From NCBI RefSeq assembly GCF_900116635.1, contig NZ_FPBJ01000008.1:37770-101769 (forward strand): a stretch of 64,000 bases of DNA, read 5' to 3'. The notes below the pieces were generated by a model. That model made no database searches, was not told the origin of the DNA, and saw nothing but the letters and a program-made list of their open reading frames with translations. Shown here piece after piece: positions 30,972-42,053 of this stretch. This DNA is from Xenorhabdus koppenhoeferi (GTDB lineage: Bacteria; Pseudomonadota; Gammaproteobacteria; Enterobacterales; Enterobacteriaceae). The position numbers were made by a program, and so were the translations under genes. The first letter of the stretch is position 1. Each line of letters begins with the position of its first letter.

Positions 30972-31646
30972 ATAGCACCTTGATATATTAATAACTTTCT
31001 ACACATTTTAATTAGCAAATATGTCCCCTATATTAGAAGGGGACTAAAAATGCGCTCAACTCATTATTTAAGAAAATTCCTATTCCATTATCCTAATATA
31101 ATAAAACCATTGATTAATCATCCTGGAAGACGTTTAGTGCGTTCAATATCTATTACTTTTATCTGAATACGCGCCTGATTCAAAATGGAAAATAAAAAGC
31201 ATCGTAAGATAATCTCTAATCCTGACAATTAGATCAAGATTGTAATGCTACAGTAACCTAACTAAAACAAGCTTTATTACAACGATTAATTAAATATATT
31301 AATATACCCGTTATCTTTCAAGTTTATCTTTTCCATCATATAACTTGGATACTTGCATTTAATTCAGACAAAGCTTATTAATTATAATTAATAAGCTCGA
31401 TAAATTTAGATAAGAATAATTATGACCTGCATATACACTTCGTCTTTCAAACTGCCTCTTTGTTGGCTGCGCTCGCTCACCCCGGTCACATAGTTATCTA
31501 TGCTCCCGGGGATTTGCTCTCTTGCCGTCGCGATGCAACTTGAAATCCATTGGGTATAACAATTAATATAATGAAAGGAATCAATGGCCTATCTGAGTCA
31601 GTTCCTATTCAAGATAGGCCATTTTAAAACTAAGTTTCTCAGCTAA
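30972..31646. other. Intergenic region with an ERIC element
   Basis: No gene. It holds ERIC copy 1 at 31432-31558 and, near 31314-31340, a short stretch resembling an ERIC left end (ATACCCGTTATCTTTCAAGT). The rest is AT-rich. Confidence 0.6.
31432..31558. repeat. ERIC element, copy 1
   Basis: 127 bp with ERIC core features: GCTCGCTCACCCCGGTCAC and CTATGCTCCCGGGGATTTG flanking the central dyad, and TATACAC / GGGTATA ends. It is identical base for base to the copy at 34324-34450. It lies just downstream of ndh on the minus strand. Confidence 0.92.
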
Positions 31647-32951
31647 TTAGTGTAATTTCAAACGTGGACGAATCACACGATTAATTCCACCAACTAACAT
31701 CATCAAACCTGTCTTAATATATCCATGCAGGGCTACCTGATGCATACGATATAAGGAAATATAAACTATACGTGCAATACGGCCTTCTACCATCATTGAA
31801 CCACGCATCAAGTTCCCCATCAGGCTACCAACTGTACTGAATTTAGATAATGATACCAATGAACCATGATCTTTATAGACATATTCTTTCAATGGTTTTT
31901 CATTCAGCAATGCCAGAATATTGTCATAACAGCGACTTGCCATTTGGTGAGCAGACTGAGCACGAGGAGGAACAAAACCACCCTCTTTTTTCGGGCATGA
32001 TGCGCAATCACCAATAGCAAATATCTGATCATCTAATGTAGTCTGCAACGTTGGCTTCACAACTAACTGGTTAATACGATTTGTTTCCAGCCCGCCGATG
32101 TTTTTCATAAAGTCAGGAGCTTTAATCCCTGCTGCCCAAACCATCAGAGAAGCTTTAATCTGCTCTCCATCTTTGTTATTCAAGCCATGCTCATCGGCGC
32201 TGGTTATCATGGTCTTAGTTAATACTTTAACACCAATTTTAGTTAATTCTTGATGAGCCGCGCTGGAAATACGCGTTGGCAATGCAGGCAGGATACGCTC
32301 ACCCGCTTCAACCAAGGTCACATTCAACGCGTCTGAATTCAAACTTTCAAAGCCATAGCTGTTAAACTGCTTAACTGCGTTATACAGTTCTGCTGAAAGT
32401 TCTACACCCGTCGCTCCACCACCAACAATCGCAATATTCACCTTTTCTTCTGCACACTGATTTGCAGAATATTTCAGGAACAAATTCAGCATTTCATTAT
32501 GGAAACGATGTGCCTGATGTGGATTATCAAGAAAAATGCAGTTTTCCTTCACACCAGGCGTACCAAAATCATTGGATTGACTACCCAATGCCATGACAAG
32601 AATATCGTAAGCCAGCTCACGCTCTGGTACTAACAAATCACTGCCTTCATCACGGATCTCAGCCAAAGTAATTTTCTTATCCTCACGATTAATATTCGTG
32701 AGTGAACCCAGCTGGAAATTGAAACAATGGTTGCTGGCATGCGCTAAATAACTCAGCGCATCAACACCATCATCAAGAGAACCCGTTGCTACTTCATGTA
32801 ATAATGGCTTCCATAAATGGCTATTATTGCGATCCACCAAAGTAATTTCGGCTTTTTGCTTACGTCCTAATTTATGCCCCAAACGCGTTGCCAGTTCTAA
32901 ACCACCAGCGCCCCCACCAATGATGACAATTCTTGTCTTTGGCGTTGTCAT
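31647..32951 (-). CDS. ndh: Type II NADH:quinone oxidoreductase Ndh
   Basis: Non-proton-pumping respiratory NADH dehydrogenase, FAD-containing and membrane-associated. 434 residues, same as E. coli. The FAD-binding motif is [16 protein letters not shown] (near 9-24) and the NADH-binding motif [18 protein letters not shown] (near 170-190); FAIGDCASC is the second FAD contact. In E. coli ycfP lies between nagZ and ndh; here the gap holds no gene. Confidence 0.96.
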   Translation of the reverse strand: MTTPKTRIVIIGGGAGGLELATRLGHKLGRKQKAEITLVDRNNSHLWKPLLHEVATGSLDDGVDALSYLAHASNHCFNFQLGSLTNINREDKKITLAEIRDEGSDLLVPERELAYDILVMALGSQSNDFGTPGVKENCIFLDNPHQAHRFHNEMLNLFLKYSANQCAEEKVNIAIVGGGATGVELSAELYNAVKQFNSYGFESLNSDALNVTLVEAGERILPALPTRISSAAHQELTKIGVKVLTKTMITSADEHGLNNKDGEQIKASLMVWAAGIKAPDFMKNIGGLETNRINQLVVKPTLQTTLDDQIFAIGDCASCPKKEGGFVPPRAQSAHQMASRCYDNILALLNEKPLKEYVYKDHGSLVSLSKFSTVGSLMGNLMRGSMMVEGRIARIVYISLYRMHQVALHGYIKTGLMMLVGGINRVIRPRLKLH

Positions 32952-33273
32952 GACTACCCCACTGAAAATACAACTAATGTTATGTAAAGCGCCAGACTGA
33001 TTTTTTGAGTAAAGACCTTGAATAACGTCCTTAAATAATATCAGGCCAGATAAATTTCATACTGAAAATATATTCAGAGTATCATGGCAGGTCAGTTGGT
33101 CATACCAAAAATAACTACAATCAAATTCTTTTGATTATTTAGACATCAATCACAAAATTTGCATGTCTATTTTCAATTCATTCGAGCTTAATCAGGTTTA
33201 TGAATAATTAATATTTACAATGTTAAGATGATGTGAATATGAGAAGTTTTTGGAGAATTGATGAATCATACAA
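32952..33273. other. ndh upstream region
   Basis: About 320 AT-rich bases between nagZ and ndh, expected to hold the ndh promoter. No ycfP-like sequence seen, and no FNR box with correct spacing. Confidence 0.5.
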
Positions 33274-34290
33274 TCAGGATAAATACCATTTTTCACACAA
33301 ACCATGCAAAGCTTTATTAGCTTGCTGCCAACGTTCGGACTTATGCAATTCTTCCAGACTGAATTGTTTACCCTGATGATATAAGCGAGAAAATTTATCT
33401 GAATTGATCATTGGGAGCTTATCCAGCACACTGATAGCCCCTTCTCGATTATTACACACCAAAATCATGTCACAACCAGCATCCAGTGAAGATTTTGCAC
33501 GTTCGGCATAACTTCCCATCACAGCAGCCCCTTCCATTGATAAATCATCAGAAAAAATGATGCCTTCAAAACCCAATTGTTCACGCAATATAGATTTCAG
33601 CCAATATGGTGAGCCACTGGCAGGACGATGATCTATCTGAGGATAAATAACATGGGCAGGCATAATCGCATCCAATAAATTACGCTGGATAAAATCACGG
33701 AAAATAACCATATCATGGCAATTGATAGCATCCATTGGGCGGTCATCCCGCGGTGTTTCTTTATGGGAATCGGCCGTCACTGCACCATGACCCGGAAAAT
33801 GTTTACCTGTTGATCTCATTCCCGCAGAATGCATGCCATTGATAAACTTTTCAGCCATGATCATCGCTGGCTCAGGCTCTTCATGAAATGAGCGTTCACC
33901 AATAGCCGTACATTTATGTCCCAAATCCAGCACTGGTGCAAAACTGATATCAATGTCCATTGCAATCATTTCTGATGCCATCAACCAACCCGATTCTTCT
34001 GCCAGATGTGCTCCCAAAAGCCGGTCATTCACGCAAGCAAAAGATTGTGCGGCAGGTAAACGAGTAAAACCTTCGTGAAAGCGCTGAACACGTCCTCCTT
34101 CCTGATCAACAGCAATAACGAGACGATGGCGGGACGCTTCACGAATTTGGCGAACTAACTCACGTAATTGTTTTGTATTGTTGAAATTTCGGGTAAACAG
34201 AATTAAACCGCCCACTAATGGATGTTGCAGAATCTCTCGTTCTTCACTATCCAATTCATAGCCAACAACATCTAACATTACTGGACCCAT
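33274..34290 (-). CDS. nagZ: Beta-N-acetylglucosaminidase NagZ
   Basis: Cytoplasmic GH3 enzyme that removes GlcNAc from anhydro-muropeptides during cell-wall recycling. The start at 34290 ([14 protein letters not shown]) with GAGGA eight bases upstream gives 338 residues (E. coli 341); an ATG four codons earlier overlaps that ribosome site. [18 protein letters not shown] holds the GH3 Asp-His general-acid loop, and [10 protein letters not shown] the nucleophile Asp. NagZ products can induce AmpC in bacteria with AmpR. Confidence 0.95.
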   Translation of the reverse strand: MGPVMLDVVGYELDSEEREILQHPLVGGLILFTRNFNNTKQLRELVRQIREASRHRLVIAVDQEGGRVQRFHEGFTRLPAAQSFACVNDRLLGAHLAEESGWLMASEMIAMDIDISFAPVLDLGHKCTAIGERSFHEEPEPAMIMAEKFINGMHSAGMRSTGKHFPGHGAVTADSHKETPRDDRPMDAINCHDMVIFRDFIQRNLLDAIMPAHVIYPQIDHRPASGSPYWLKSILREQLGFEGIIFSDDLSMEGAAVMGSYAERAKSSLDAGCDMILVCNNREGAISVLDKLPMINSDKFSRLYHQGKQFSLEELHKSERWQQANKALHGLCEKWYLS

Positions 34291-34323
34291 AGCATTCCTC
34301 ATTTCTTTTTATTGGTTGTCATC

Positions 34324-34450
34324 TATACACTTCGTCTTTCAAACTGCCTCTTTGTTGGCTGCGCTCGCTCACCCCGGTCACATAGTTATCTATGCTCCCG
34401 GGGATTTGCTCTCTTGCCGTCGCGATGCAACTTGAAATCCATTGGGTATA
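34324..34450. repeat. ERIC element, copy 2
   Basis: 127 bp, identical to the copy at 31432-31558, and in the same orientation. It lies between thiK and nagZ and so would be transcribed in that operon. Confidence 0.92.
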
Positions 34451-34492
34451 TAATTTAATTATCATGAATTGAAATTCGTTATCATCGGCACA

Positions 34493-35377
34493 TTACGCCA
34501 GTGCAAAAGCCCGATGCAGAGGATGCGCCAGTGATAAAAATTGTTGCTCTTTTGTCTGCTGCCAGCGTACCTCATACCACATTAACATCATATAGCTGAC
34601 CCACGGCTCCCAGCACTTAATCTGTTGCCGTAACAATGAGATATTTGAGTATCCCGGGGCCTTTATACAATAATAATCCAAAAAAGTTTGCTGCTGTATC
34701 TCATTCCATTGATTTCCCTTAAGCAGTGCAGCCAATGAAAAACCAATATCAACATCAGCAGCATATTCCCAATCAATCAATTTTAACCCCTCTTCGGTCA
34801 TCAGTAGATTATCAGGATGAATATCCATGTGGGCAGGGGCAATTTTCAAAGCTGTCGGCATTCTGGTCGCCATAAAAAATTTGTGTAACCGTAACCAACG
34901 GGGAGAAAGGCGTTTCCGATCAATCTGCTGCCACTGAGACGCAATTTGCTGTTTGAGTTTTAGAGGATATCCCAATGGAGAATGTTGGTGAAGAATAGCA
35001 AGTGTCTTAGCCAATGAACGCTGTAATGATGGTCGGTTAAATGCATCGGATTCTATGTTTGTACCCGCCAGCCACTCCAACAGTAGCCAATCTTCATTCA
35101 TCGCGATCACTTTAGGCGCAATATTTATAGAAGATAACCTGCGTAAAATATGATTTTCTCGCTGGCGATCTACTCCCAGTATTTCTTTGTGTGATGTTTG
35201 TGCGCGCCCAACCATCTGGCGTACACCGTCCGTAACATAGTAACTTCTCTGTGTCAGCCCTGTTAATGGCCTAATTTCCCAAGACTTCTTTGGAATGTCA
35301 GGCCATTGCTGACACAGCATACCCAATAAAAAGTTATCTTTCGTTAATGTTGCCACGACCCGACCAAAGTATCTCAC
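34493..35377 (-). CDS. thiK: Thiamine kinase ThiK
   Basis: Phosphorylates thiamine in salvage. The aminoglycoside-phosphotransferase fold is shown by APAHMDIHPDNLL (catalytic loop) and LKLIDWEYAADVDIGF (metal-binding DxD-type loop), like E. coli YcfN. The start is uncertain: GTG at 35377 (294 residues) or GTG at 35356; both overlap the lpoB 3' end, implying coupling. The order lpoB-thiK-nagZ matches E. coli. The N-terminal third is poorly conserved. Confidence 0.85.
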   Translation of the reverse strand: MRYFGRVVATLTKDNFLLGMLCQQWPDIPKKSWEIRPLTGLTQRSYYVTDGVRQMVGRAQTSHKEILGVDRQRENHILRRLSSINIAPKVIAMNEDWLLLEWLAGTNIESDAFNRPSLQRSLAKTLAILHQHSPLGYPLKLKQQIASQWQQIDRKRLSPRWLRLHKFFMATRMPTALKIAPAHMDIHPDNLLMTEEGLKLIDWEYAADVDIGFSLAALLKGNQWNEIQQQTFLDYYCIKAPGYSNISLLRQQIKCWEPWVSYMMLMWYEVRWQQTKEQQFLSLAHPLHRAFALA

Positions 35378-35912
35378 CCGTTTTAACCAGCATCAGCTGC
35401 ATCTCTAAATCGCGCTGACCATTATTGCTGGAGACCGAGGAATAGAGGACATAGTCAGCATTCAAATAACGTGCCAATCCAATAGATTTACTACGCAATC
35501 CTAAACTATCTTCTGATGATAATCCCAGAGCTTGCTGAGCAATATGGACTTGGGATTTAGGTACAACCTGAAAAACTTGCTTATTACTGACTGCATCAAT
35601 AATCGCATCTGTTGCTTTCAAGGTTCGCAATGAACCGTTAGTGTTATTTTTTACAGAATCAACAAGTAATACTTTTCCCGCTTCCACTCCATAAACCTTA
35701 ACCATTTCTTCAACCAATGGCTGAACGATGCTATTCCAACTAATAGATTGTATTCTGGGAGGCTGAGGAACTTTTTCCGATGGTTCTATCGGCGTTTCCT
35801 CTTTTTTCTTTGGTTCTACTGGTGTAACAGGAGCAGGCTGTTGCGTTGCTTCTGGTAATACACAACTTGCCAGCAGCATCGCTGATAATATAACAAAGAG
35901 AATTCTTTTCAT
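35334..35912 (-). CDS. lpoB: Penicillin-binding protein activator LpoB
   Basis: Outer-membrane lipoprotein that reaches through the periplasm to stimulate PBP1B. MKRILFVILSAMLLASC is a lipoprotein signal with Cys17; a proline/acidic linker (about 22-50) precedes the globular domain with KNNTNGSLRTLKATDAI and LNADYVLYSSVSS. 192 residues (E. coli 213). E. coli ycfL, normally between hinT and lpoB, is absent. Confidence 0.93.
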   Translation of the reverse strand: MKRILFVILSAMLLASCVLPEATQQPAPVTPVEPKKKEETPIEPSEKVPQPPRIQSISWNSIVQPLVEEMVKVYGVEAGKVLLVDSVKNNTNGSLRTLKATDAIIDAVSNKQVFQVVPKSQVHIAQQALGLSSEDSLGLRSKSIGLARYLNADYVLYSSVSSNNGQRDLEMQLMLVKTGEILWSGRGNINER

Positions 35913-35950
35913 TAATCTACTCCAGTTACATCGTTACCTTTTATCAATTT

Positions 35951-36301
35951 TTACTTTGCCAGCAAGGGGCCCAATGGACGTCCACCCACCAAATGCATAT
36001 GGATATGGAACACGACTTGCCCTGAATTACGATTACAGTTCACAATTAAACGGTAGCCATCTTCTGCAATACCTTCCTCTTTTGCAATTTTCGCTGCAAC
36101 GGTGAACAAACGACCCAATGCAAGCTCATGCTCAGTAGTGACATCGTTAACAGTTGGAATCAGTACATTAGGTATAATCAAAATATGGGTCGGTGCTTGA
36201 GGAGAAATATCACGGAATGCCGTTACCAAATCATCCTGATAAATAATATCAGTAGGGATTTCCCGACGAACGATTTTGCTAAAAACAGTTTCTTCTGCCA
36301 T
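35951..36301 (-). CDS. hinT: Histidine-triad purine nucleoside phosphoramidase HinT
   Basis: Hydrolyses AMP-lysine-type phosphoramidates. The start at 36301 ([16 protein letters not shown]) gives 116 residues (E. coli 119). The histidine triad is [10 protein letters not shown] near residues 100-109. An upstream ATG would overlap ycfH and has no family support. It lies 19 bases after the ycfH stop. Confidence 0.95.
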   Translation of the reverse strand: MAEETVFSKIVRREIPTDIIYQDDLVTAFRDISPQAPTHILIIPNVLIPTVNDVTTEHELALGRLFTVAAKIAKEEGIAEDGYRLIVNCNRNSGQVVFHIHMHLVGGRPLGPLLAK

Positions 36302-36320
36302 CTCAATTTTCCTTTTAATG

Positions 36321-37100
36321 TTATTCAATATTGATATGAAATAGTTCACAAAAGTTTTTTGTGGTCACTGCTGCTAATTCTTCAATACTCACACCTTTCA
36401 AAACTGCCATATATTCAGCAACATCACGAACATAAGCAGGCTGATTCTGCTTGCCACGATGAGGAACAGGTGCCAAGTATGGTGAATCAGTTTCTACCAA
36501 AATTCGATCGAGTGGTACAAACCTGGCCGCTTCACGAATTTGCTCCGCATTGCGGAAGGTGACGATACCAGAAAAAGAAATATAAAAACCCAAATCTAAC
36601 AAAGCTCTTGCTGTTTCTTTATCTTCTGTGAAACAGTGCAAAACTCCACCACACTCTTGCACTTTTTCTTCCCGCAAAACCGTCAGCGTGTCATCCCTTG
36701 CATCGCGGGTATGTACGATCACTGGTTTATTTAATTCACAACCAATTCGGATATGTTCACGAAATGAAGTTCGCTGGAGTTCAGCATTTTCTTTCTGATA
36801 ATAATAATCCAGTCCTGTTTCACCCATTGCGACTACATCCCCATCGGCAGCCAACCGGGCTAATTCTTCAAAATCGTAACCTTCATCAAGATTCAACGGA
36901 TGAATCCCACAAGAATATGCTACATTTTCCCGTTTACCAATCAGGTTTTTCATTTGTTGGAAGCCAGGCAATGTTGTCGCTACAGCCAACATATACTTCA
37001 CATCTCGTTCTGCCGCTTTTGCTACAACATCATCTACACTTTTGTGCAGTGCTTCATAATCCAGGCAATCAAGATGACAATGCGAATCAACTAAAAACAT
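36321..37100 (-). CDS. TatD-family metal-dependent hydrolase YcfH
   Basis: Cytoplasmic TIM-barrel metallohydrolase/DNase of the TatD family, 259 residues (E. coli YcfH 265). Metal ligands appear as DSHCHLD at the N-terminus, [21 protein letters not shown] and TDSPYLAP. It follows holB by 22 bases in the tmk-holB-ycfH arrangement seen in enterics. Its physiological substrate is not certain. Confidence 0.93.
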   Translation of the reverse strand: MFLVDSHCHLDCLDYEALHKSVDDVVAKAAERDVKYMLAVATTLPGFQQMKNLIGKRENVAYSCGIHPLNLDEGYDFEELARLAADGDVVAMGETGLDYYYQKENAELQRTSFREHIRIGCELNKPVIVHTRDARDDTLTVLREEKVQECGGVLHCFTEDKETARALLDLGFYISFSGIVTFRNAEQIREAARFVPLDRILVETDSPYLAPVPHRGKQNQPAYVRDVAEYMAVLKGVSIEELAAVTTKNFCELFHINIE

Positions 37101-37122
37101 AATATTCTCATATCTGAATAAG

Positions 37123-38112
37123 TTACTGTGTGGAACAAAGTTGCTTTTCCCAATTGAGTAATTGCGCTGTCAGCAACAATTCTCGATTGATAGCTACTAC
37201 AGATAATAATTGATGACGGCAGTGCACCCAATCATTAACTGTACTTAATAAGTTTTCCACATTTTGTGCGGAGGCAAGGCGATGAATCAAAGCCTTCTGA
37301 TCTTGGTTAACACAGTAATTTTGGGCCTGTTGCTGCCATTTCACCGCATCAGATAATAAACTTATCAACCAATGCAAAGACTGTTGTACATCATCACGGT
37401 TTAACAATGGTAAAAGCGACAGGGTATCACATTTATCCAATACCTGTGCGATAGACTGGCAAAGCAGGTTTCTTTGCTGCCATTTCTCAGTCTGAAGCAA
37501 CCGCTCCGCTGCCAATGGCGCTCCCTGAGAAAGTTTTAATGCAGTCTGTGCATCTAATGATGATATGGCCGGAAGCTGGCTTTGCAACCAATACAGCCCG
37601 ATGGAATTTTCAGGGACAGGGAGAAAATAGTAGAAACAACGGCTACGTAATGTTGCCAGCAAATTTGCAGTTTGTTGACATTGCAACAAAAAATAAGTGT
37701 TTTTAGGCGGTTCTTCTAATGTTTTCAACAAGGCATTGGAAGCGGCATCCGTCAGCAACTCAGTTGATGGCAACCAGACAATTTTAGCCCCGCCTTGCTG
37801 AGAGTATTCATAGAGTTTTTCGCTGAGTTGGCGAACAGTATCCACGCCAATGGTATTTTTTCCTTTTTCAGGGGCAAGGACATGCCAATCAGAGTGGGTT
37901 TCTGCCAGCATCAAGTGACAACCATGACATTTGCCACAGCTTTTCATCCCCTGTTTATCCTGACACATCAGCCAGCGACTCAATCCGTATAGTAAGGCTC
38001 CGGCACCAGTCCCTTCATGGGCATGAAGTAAAACAGCGTGATGCCCGCGCCCTTGTTGATGGGTTTCAACTAACTGGCGATACGCATGATTGAGCCACGG
38101 ATACCAATTCAT
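37123..38112 (-). CDS. holB: DNA polymerase III delta' subunit HolB
   Basis: Clamp-loader subunit that opens and loads the beta clamp with gamma/tau and delta. The start at 38112 (MNWYPWLNHAYRQLV) gives 329 residues (E. coli 334). The zinc module CGKCHGC follows an upstream Cys, and LLKTLEEPP and LRSRC (SRC motif) are conserved. It overlaps or abuts tmk (stop at 38124), fitting a coupled tmk-holB unit. Confidence 0.93.
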   Translation of the reverse strand: MNWYPWLNHAYRQLVETHQQGRGHHAVLLHAHEGTGAGALLYGLSRWLMCQDKQGMKSCGKCHGCHLMLAETHSDWHVLAPEKGKNTIGVDTVRQLSEKLYEYSQQGGAKIVWLPSTELLTDAASNALLKTLEEPPKNTYFLLQCQQTANLLATLRSRCFYYFLPVPENSIGLYWLQSQLPAISSLDAQTALKLSQGAPLAAERLLQTEKWQQRNLLCQSIAQVLDKCDTLSLLPLLNRDDVQQSLHWLISLLSDAVKWQQQAQNYCVNQDQKALIHRLASAQNVENLLSTVNDWVHCRHQLLSVVAINRELLLTAQLLNWEKQLCSTQ

Positions 38113-38123
38113 ACTTGTGCTTC

Positions 38124-38753
38124 CTATTGTTCTTGCAGCCACTGTAGCAAAGTATGACGAATAGCCGCCTGAACTTTTTCTAGTGATTGTGTCGCGTCAA
38201 TCTTTCTGATGTTGTCATTTTCCGCCACCAATTCAAGATATCTTGCGCGAGTACGATGAAAGAAATCCAAAGATTCTTTTTCAATGCGATCCAATTCACC
38301 ACGCTCATGAACACGTCCTAAGCCCACATCGGGAGGTAAATCAAGATAGATGGTCAAATCTGGGCAGAACTCACCCAATGCTGCATTACGTAGTGATTCC
38401 ATCAGATTTTGGTCAATGCCACGCCCCCCGCCCTGATAGGCCTGAGAAGAGAGGTCATGGCGATCTCCGACCACCCATGTCCCTTTTGATAAGGCAGGTT
38501 TTATAACATTTTCCACCAATTGAACTCTGGCAGCATATATCATCAATACTTCTGCTTTATCTGTCAGTACTTCTCCTTTAACACCCTGTTTAATCAGCTC
38601 GCGTAACTTTTCTGCCAATGGTGTTCCACCCGGTTCTCGGGTAAAAATCAGATCAGAAATACCATACTGTTTCAATGTTTCAGACACTGTTTGGATTACT
38701 GTCGTTTTTCCTGCGCCCTCAAGACCTTCAATAACAATAAATTTGCTGTTCAT
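38124..38753 (-). CDS. tmk: Thymidylate kinase Tmk
   Basis: Phosphorylates dTMP to dTDP. The P-loop is [10 protein letters not shown] near residues 9-18, followed by TREPGG (DR/EP motif) and [16 protein letters not shown] (lid region). 209 residues (E. coli 213). It overlaps mltG by four bases. Confidence 0.96.
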   Translation of the reverse strand: MNSKFIVIEGLEGAGKTTVIQTVSETLKQYGISDLIFTREPGGTPLAEKLRELIKQGVKGEVLTDKAEVLMIYAARVQLVENVIKPALSKGTWVVGDRHDLSSQAYQGGGRGIDQNLMESLRNAALGEFCPDLTIYLDLPPDVGLGRVHERGELDRIEKESLDFFHRTRARYLELVAENDNIRKIDATQSLEKVQAAIRHTLLQWLQEQ

Positions 38754-39775
38754 TTATACTGCTTCAACCTCTGACGATAAAGACTTACTGCTTTATTATG
38801 TGCGACTAAATTAGTGGTGAATGTATGACCGCCATCGCCATTCGCTACAAAATATAAGTATTCTGTGTTAGCTGGATATGCTGCTGCCTTAATCGAAGCC
38901 TGACCTGGCATGGCAATGGGAGTTGGCGGTAACCCATCAATCATATAAGTATTATAGGGTGTAAAGGTGGTGAGATTACTGCGAAAAATCGTCCCCGTGT
39001 ATTTATCTCCCAATCCGTAAATGATCGTCGGATCTGTTTGCAACCGCATCTTTAACCGCAGACGATTTACGAATACAGAGGCAATTTTGGTACGTTCAGA
39101 TTCAATCGCGGTCTCTTTCTCAATGATAGACGCCATGATCAACATCTCATACACATCCTTATACGGAAGGTTTTTTTCGCGCGTTTTCCACTCCTGCTCA
39201 AGAACCATTTTCATTTTATTATGAGCACGCTTGAGTAATTCCACATCACTCGTGCCAGCAGTATAGAGATAGGTATCAGGATAAAACCACCCCTCCAAGG
39301 ACTCTCCCGTTTTCATATCCAAGATTTCAGTCAGCTCTTGCGGTGTTTTATTCTCCGATTCGTGCTTTAAGTATGGCGCATTCTGTAATGTTTTTGACCA
39401 ATCAGAGAGGCGGCTTCCTTCCACAAAGCGGATGGCAAATTGAGTTTCTTTACCACTGGCGAACAATTGCAAAACAGCTTTCAAAGACATTCCTGTTTGC
39501 AAGCGATAAGTTCCGGACTTAAACTTGGCAAGTTCGGGTTTTAATCGAAATAACCACTGCAATAGTTGATTATCTTCAATTAATTTATGCCGAATCAATA
39601 AAGTTTCCAATCCAACACGCCCAGTCCCTGCCGGTACAGTAAATATGAGTTCTTGATTGAGATTAATATCCTGATCAGCAAAGTTTTCTATTTTCTTCGC
39701 AAAGAAAAAAAAGATGATCGCTGCAATCACAATAATCAATCCGGGCAGAATAAGAATGCACTTTTTTAGTTTCAT
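38750..39775 (-). CDS. mltG: Endolytic murein transglycosylase MltG
   Basis: Inner-membrane YceG-family enzyme that cuts nascent glycan strands and sets chain length. One N-terminal membrane helix (about 7-27) anchors a periplasmic LysM-like and catalytic domain; the catalytic glutamate lies in [15 protein letters not shown]. The C-terminal [20 protein letters not shown] is conserved. 341 residues (E. coli 340). Upstream of tmk and downstream of pabC, as in E. coli. Confidence 0.95.
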   Translation of the reverse strand: MKLKKCILILPGLIIVIAAIIFFFFAKKIENFADQDINLNQELIFTVPAGTGRVGLETLLIRHKLIEDNQLLQWLFRLKPELAKFKSGTYRLQTGMSLKAVLQLFASGKETQFAIRFVEGSRLSDWSKTLQNAPYLKHESENKTPQELTEILDMKTGESLEGWFYPDTYLYTAGTSDVELLKRAHNKMKMVLEQEWKTREKNLPYKDVYEMLIMASIIEKETAIESERTKIASVFVNRLRLKMRLQTDPTIIYGLGDKYTGTIFRSNLTTFTPYNTYMIDGLPPTPIAMPGQASIKAAAYPANTEYLYFVANGDGGHTFTTNLVAHNKAVSLYRQRLKQYK

Positions 39776-39843
39776 TCTGTAATCACTTTTATTTTTGCTT
39801 CAATGATGAACACTAAACAGTTAATACCTTAAATAATAAAGCA

Positions 39844-40671
39844 TTAAAGCATTAAGCATTCGGGTAATAAATACTCATGCAATTCTCTTGATTGATACTT
39901 CCACGATGGCTGGTTTTTGTGTGCTTGTATTTGCATTACCGGAATAACTGGCATCAGGGAATTGCAGATAATCACTTCATCAGCATAGGCTAATACCTCA
40001 GGATAGCGGATAACACATGATAGGTTATAATCACTTTCCGTCAACAATTCGATTATTTTTTGCCTCATTATCCCTTCCACACCACACTGGTTAAGATCAG
40101 GTGTATAAACATTTTTTCCTTTTCGCCAAAATATATTGGCGGCACAACATTCGACCAACAAACCATCACTATCAAGCACCAATGCCTCATCCGATGTGGA
40201 TTTATCAATAAATTGCTTAATCAAAACTTGTTCCAAGCGGTTCAAGTGTTTGATACCGGCCAAGTAAGGATTAATTCCCATAGAAATAGGACTAAGGGTC
40301 AATGAGACTCCTTTCTGGCGCTGAGTGATATAGTGTTCAGGATATGGATTCAAAGAGAGGATCTTAGTGGGTTCAATAGCGTCATCAAAGCTATAACCTC
40401 GGCCTCCCATCCCTCTGGAGAGAATAACTTTCAAAACACCTGATTTGCATCCTTGCACTGCTTGCTTAATATGGTTCTCAAGTTGCGCCCAATCCAGTGC
40501 GGGCATAAACAGTTTTTCAACACCTTTTTGCAACCGTTTTATGTGTAAAGGCAATAAGGCTGCTTGCCCTTGTTCGATTCTGATTGTGGTAAAACAACCA
40601 TCTCCAAATTGCACGGCACGATCGCCCACAGGTAAGTGGTTACACTGCTTACCATTAATCCAATACGTCAT
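39844..40671 (-). CDS. pabC: Aminodeoxychorismate lyase PabC
   Basis: PLP-dependent class IV enzyme making p-aminobenzoate from aminodeoxychorismate for folate. 275 residues (E. coli 269). FGDGCFTTIRI near the N-terminus and GIKHLNRLEQV with the PLP lysine are diagnostic. It is the first gene after the fabF terminator and probably runs into mltG-tmk-holB. Confidence 0.94.
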   Translation of the reverse strand: MTYWINGKQCNHLPVGDRAVQFGDGCFTTIRIEQGQAALLPLHIKRLQKGVEKLFMPALDWAQLENHIKQAVQGCKSGVLKVILSRGMGGRGYSFDDAIEPTKILSLNPYPEHYITQRQKGVSLTLSPISMGINPYLAGIKHLNRLEQVLIKQFIDKSTSDEALVLDSDGLLVECCAANIFWRKGKNVYTPDLNQCGVEGIMRQKIIELLTESDYNLSCVIRYPEVLAYADEVIICNSLMPVIPVMQIQAHKNQPSWKYQSRELHEYLLPECLML

Positions 40672-40691
40672 TTTAATTTCTTCGCTTCGAT

Positions 40692-40717
40692 AAAAAGCCC
40701 CAACAAATGTTGAGGCT
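40692..40717 (-). terminator. Terminator of fabF
   Basis: Minus-strand stem AGCCTCAACA / TGTTGGGGCT (one G-T pair) with a short loop, followed by TTTTTATCG, 20 bases after the fabF stop. Confidence 0.85.
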
Positions 40718-40737
40718 CTTTATAAACACAGAGCGTT

Positions 40738-41979
40738 TTAGATCTTACGGAAAATCAATGACCCGTTTGTGCCACCAAAACCGAAAGAGTTACACAATGC
40801 GTACTCCATTCCTTCAACTTTACGTGCTTCACCTGGAACAAAATCTAAGTGACAGTTTTCATCCTGGTTTTCCAGGTTAATAGTTGGAGGAACCAGCTGA
40901 TCACGCAGAGAAAGGATAGTGAAAATAGATTCAACTGCCCCTGCTGCACCCAACAAGTGGCCTGTCATTGATTTAGTAGAACTCACTAATACCTTAGTGC
41001 CTTTACCAAAAACAGACTCAACTGCACGAGCTTCTGCAAGATCACCCACTGATGTTGAGGTGCCATGAGCATTAATGTAACCCACTTGCTCTGGTGAAAT
41101 ACCTGCATCTTTCAGGGCATTTTCCATTGCCAAAATAGCACCCGTTCCATCTTCAGGAGGAGATGTCATGTGATAAGCATCACTGCTCATGCCAAAACCA
41201 ACAATTTCAGCATAGATTTTTGCACCACGCTTTTTGGCATGTTCATATTCTTCAAGAACGACAACACCCGCCCCATCACCCAGAACAAAACCATCACGAT
41301 CTTTATCCCAAGGGCGGCTTGCCTTTTTAGGATCATCGTTACGGGTTGACAATGCACGTGCAGCACCAAATCCGGCAACACCAAATTTTGTGCTAGCTTT
41401 CTCTGCACCACCGGCCAGCATAATATCAGCATCATTATAAGCAATAATGCGCGCTGCATGACCTATATTATGTACGCCAGAAGTACAAGCAGTTGCAATC
41501 GAAATACTGGGCCCACGAAGACCATACAGGATACTTAAATGGCCTGCCGCCATATTGATGATGGTTGAAGGTACAAAGAACGGGCTAACCTTGCGAGGCC
41601 CTGCCGAAAGCAATGTACTGTGGTTTTCTTCAATCAGACCCAAACCACCAATACCAGAACCAATAGCAGCACCAAAGCGGCTAGCATTGGCTTCTGTTAC
41701 CTCGATTCCTGCATCTTTAACGGCTTGTATGCCTGCCGCAATTCCATACTGAATAAAGAGATCCATTTTCCGTGCTTCTTTGCGCGAAATATTGACATCT
41801 TCATGATTAAAATTTTTCACCACACCAGCAAACTTAGTTGCATGGTTAGAGGTGTCAAAATGTTCGATAAGGCCGATACCACTCTGTCCGGCACAAACAG
41901 CATTCCAAGATGATTCTACTGTATTGCCGACAGGAGATAACATGCCTAGTCCGGTCACGACTACTCGACGCTTAGACAC
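40738..41979 (-). CDS. fabF: 3-oxoacyl-ACP synthase II FabF
   Basis: Elongating condensing enzyme, responsible for temperature control of unsaturated fatty acids in E. coli. The start is GTG at 41979 ([17 protein letters not shown]), with GGAGG upstream, giving 413 residues as in E. coli. Cys-His-His triad: [20 protein letters not shown] and TGHLLGAAG. It is last in plsX-fabH-fabD-fabG-acpP-fabF. Confidence 0.97.
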   Translation of the reverse strand: MSKRRVVVTGLGMLSPVGNTVESSWNAVCAGQSGIGLIEHFDTSNHATKFAGVVKNFNHEDVNISRKEARKMDLFIQYGIAAGIQAVKDAGIEVTEANASRFGAAIGSGIGGLGLIEENHSTLLSAGPRKVSPFFVPSTIINMAAGHLSILYGLRGPSISIATACTSGVHNIGHAARIIAYNDADIMLAGGAEKASTKFGVAGFGAARALSTRNDDPKKASRPWDKDRDGFVLGDGAGVVVLEEYEHAKKRGAKIYAEIVGFGMSSDAYHMTSPPEDGTGAILAMENALKDAGISPEQVGYINAHGTSTSVGDLAEARAVESVFGKGTKVLVSSTKSMTGHLLGAAGAVESIFTILSLRDQLVPPTINLENQDENCHLDFVPGEARKVEGMEYALCNSFGFGGTNGSLIFRKI

Positions 41980-42053
41980 AGTTATCCTCCAGGGAGGGAA
42001 AAAATTTAGGACTAGAAACATAGGCGGTCGAATGACCGCCTAGGTATGTGTGC

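Noticed and set aside
33120..33170. FNR-like TTGAT...ATCAA upstream of ndh
   Set aside because: The half-sites are nine bases apart rather than four, so it is not a valid FNR box.
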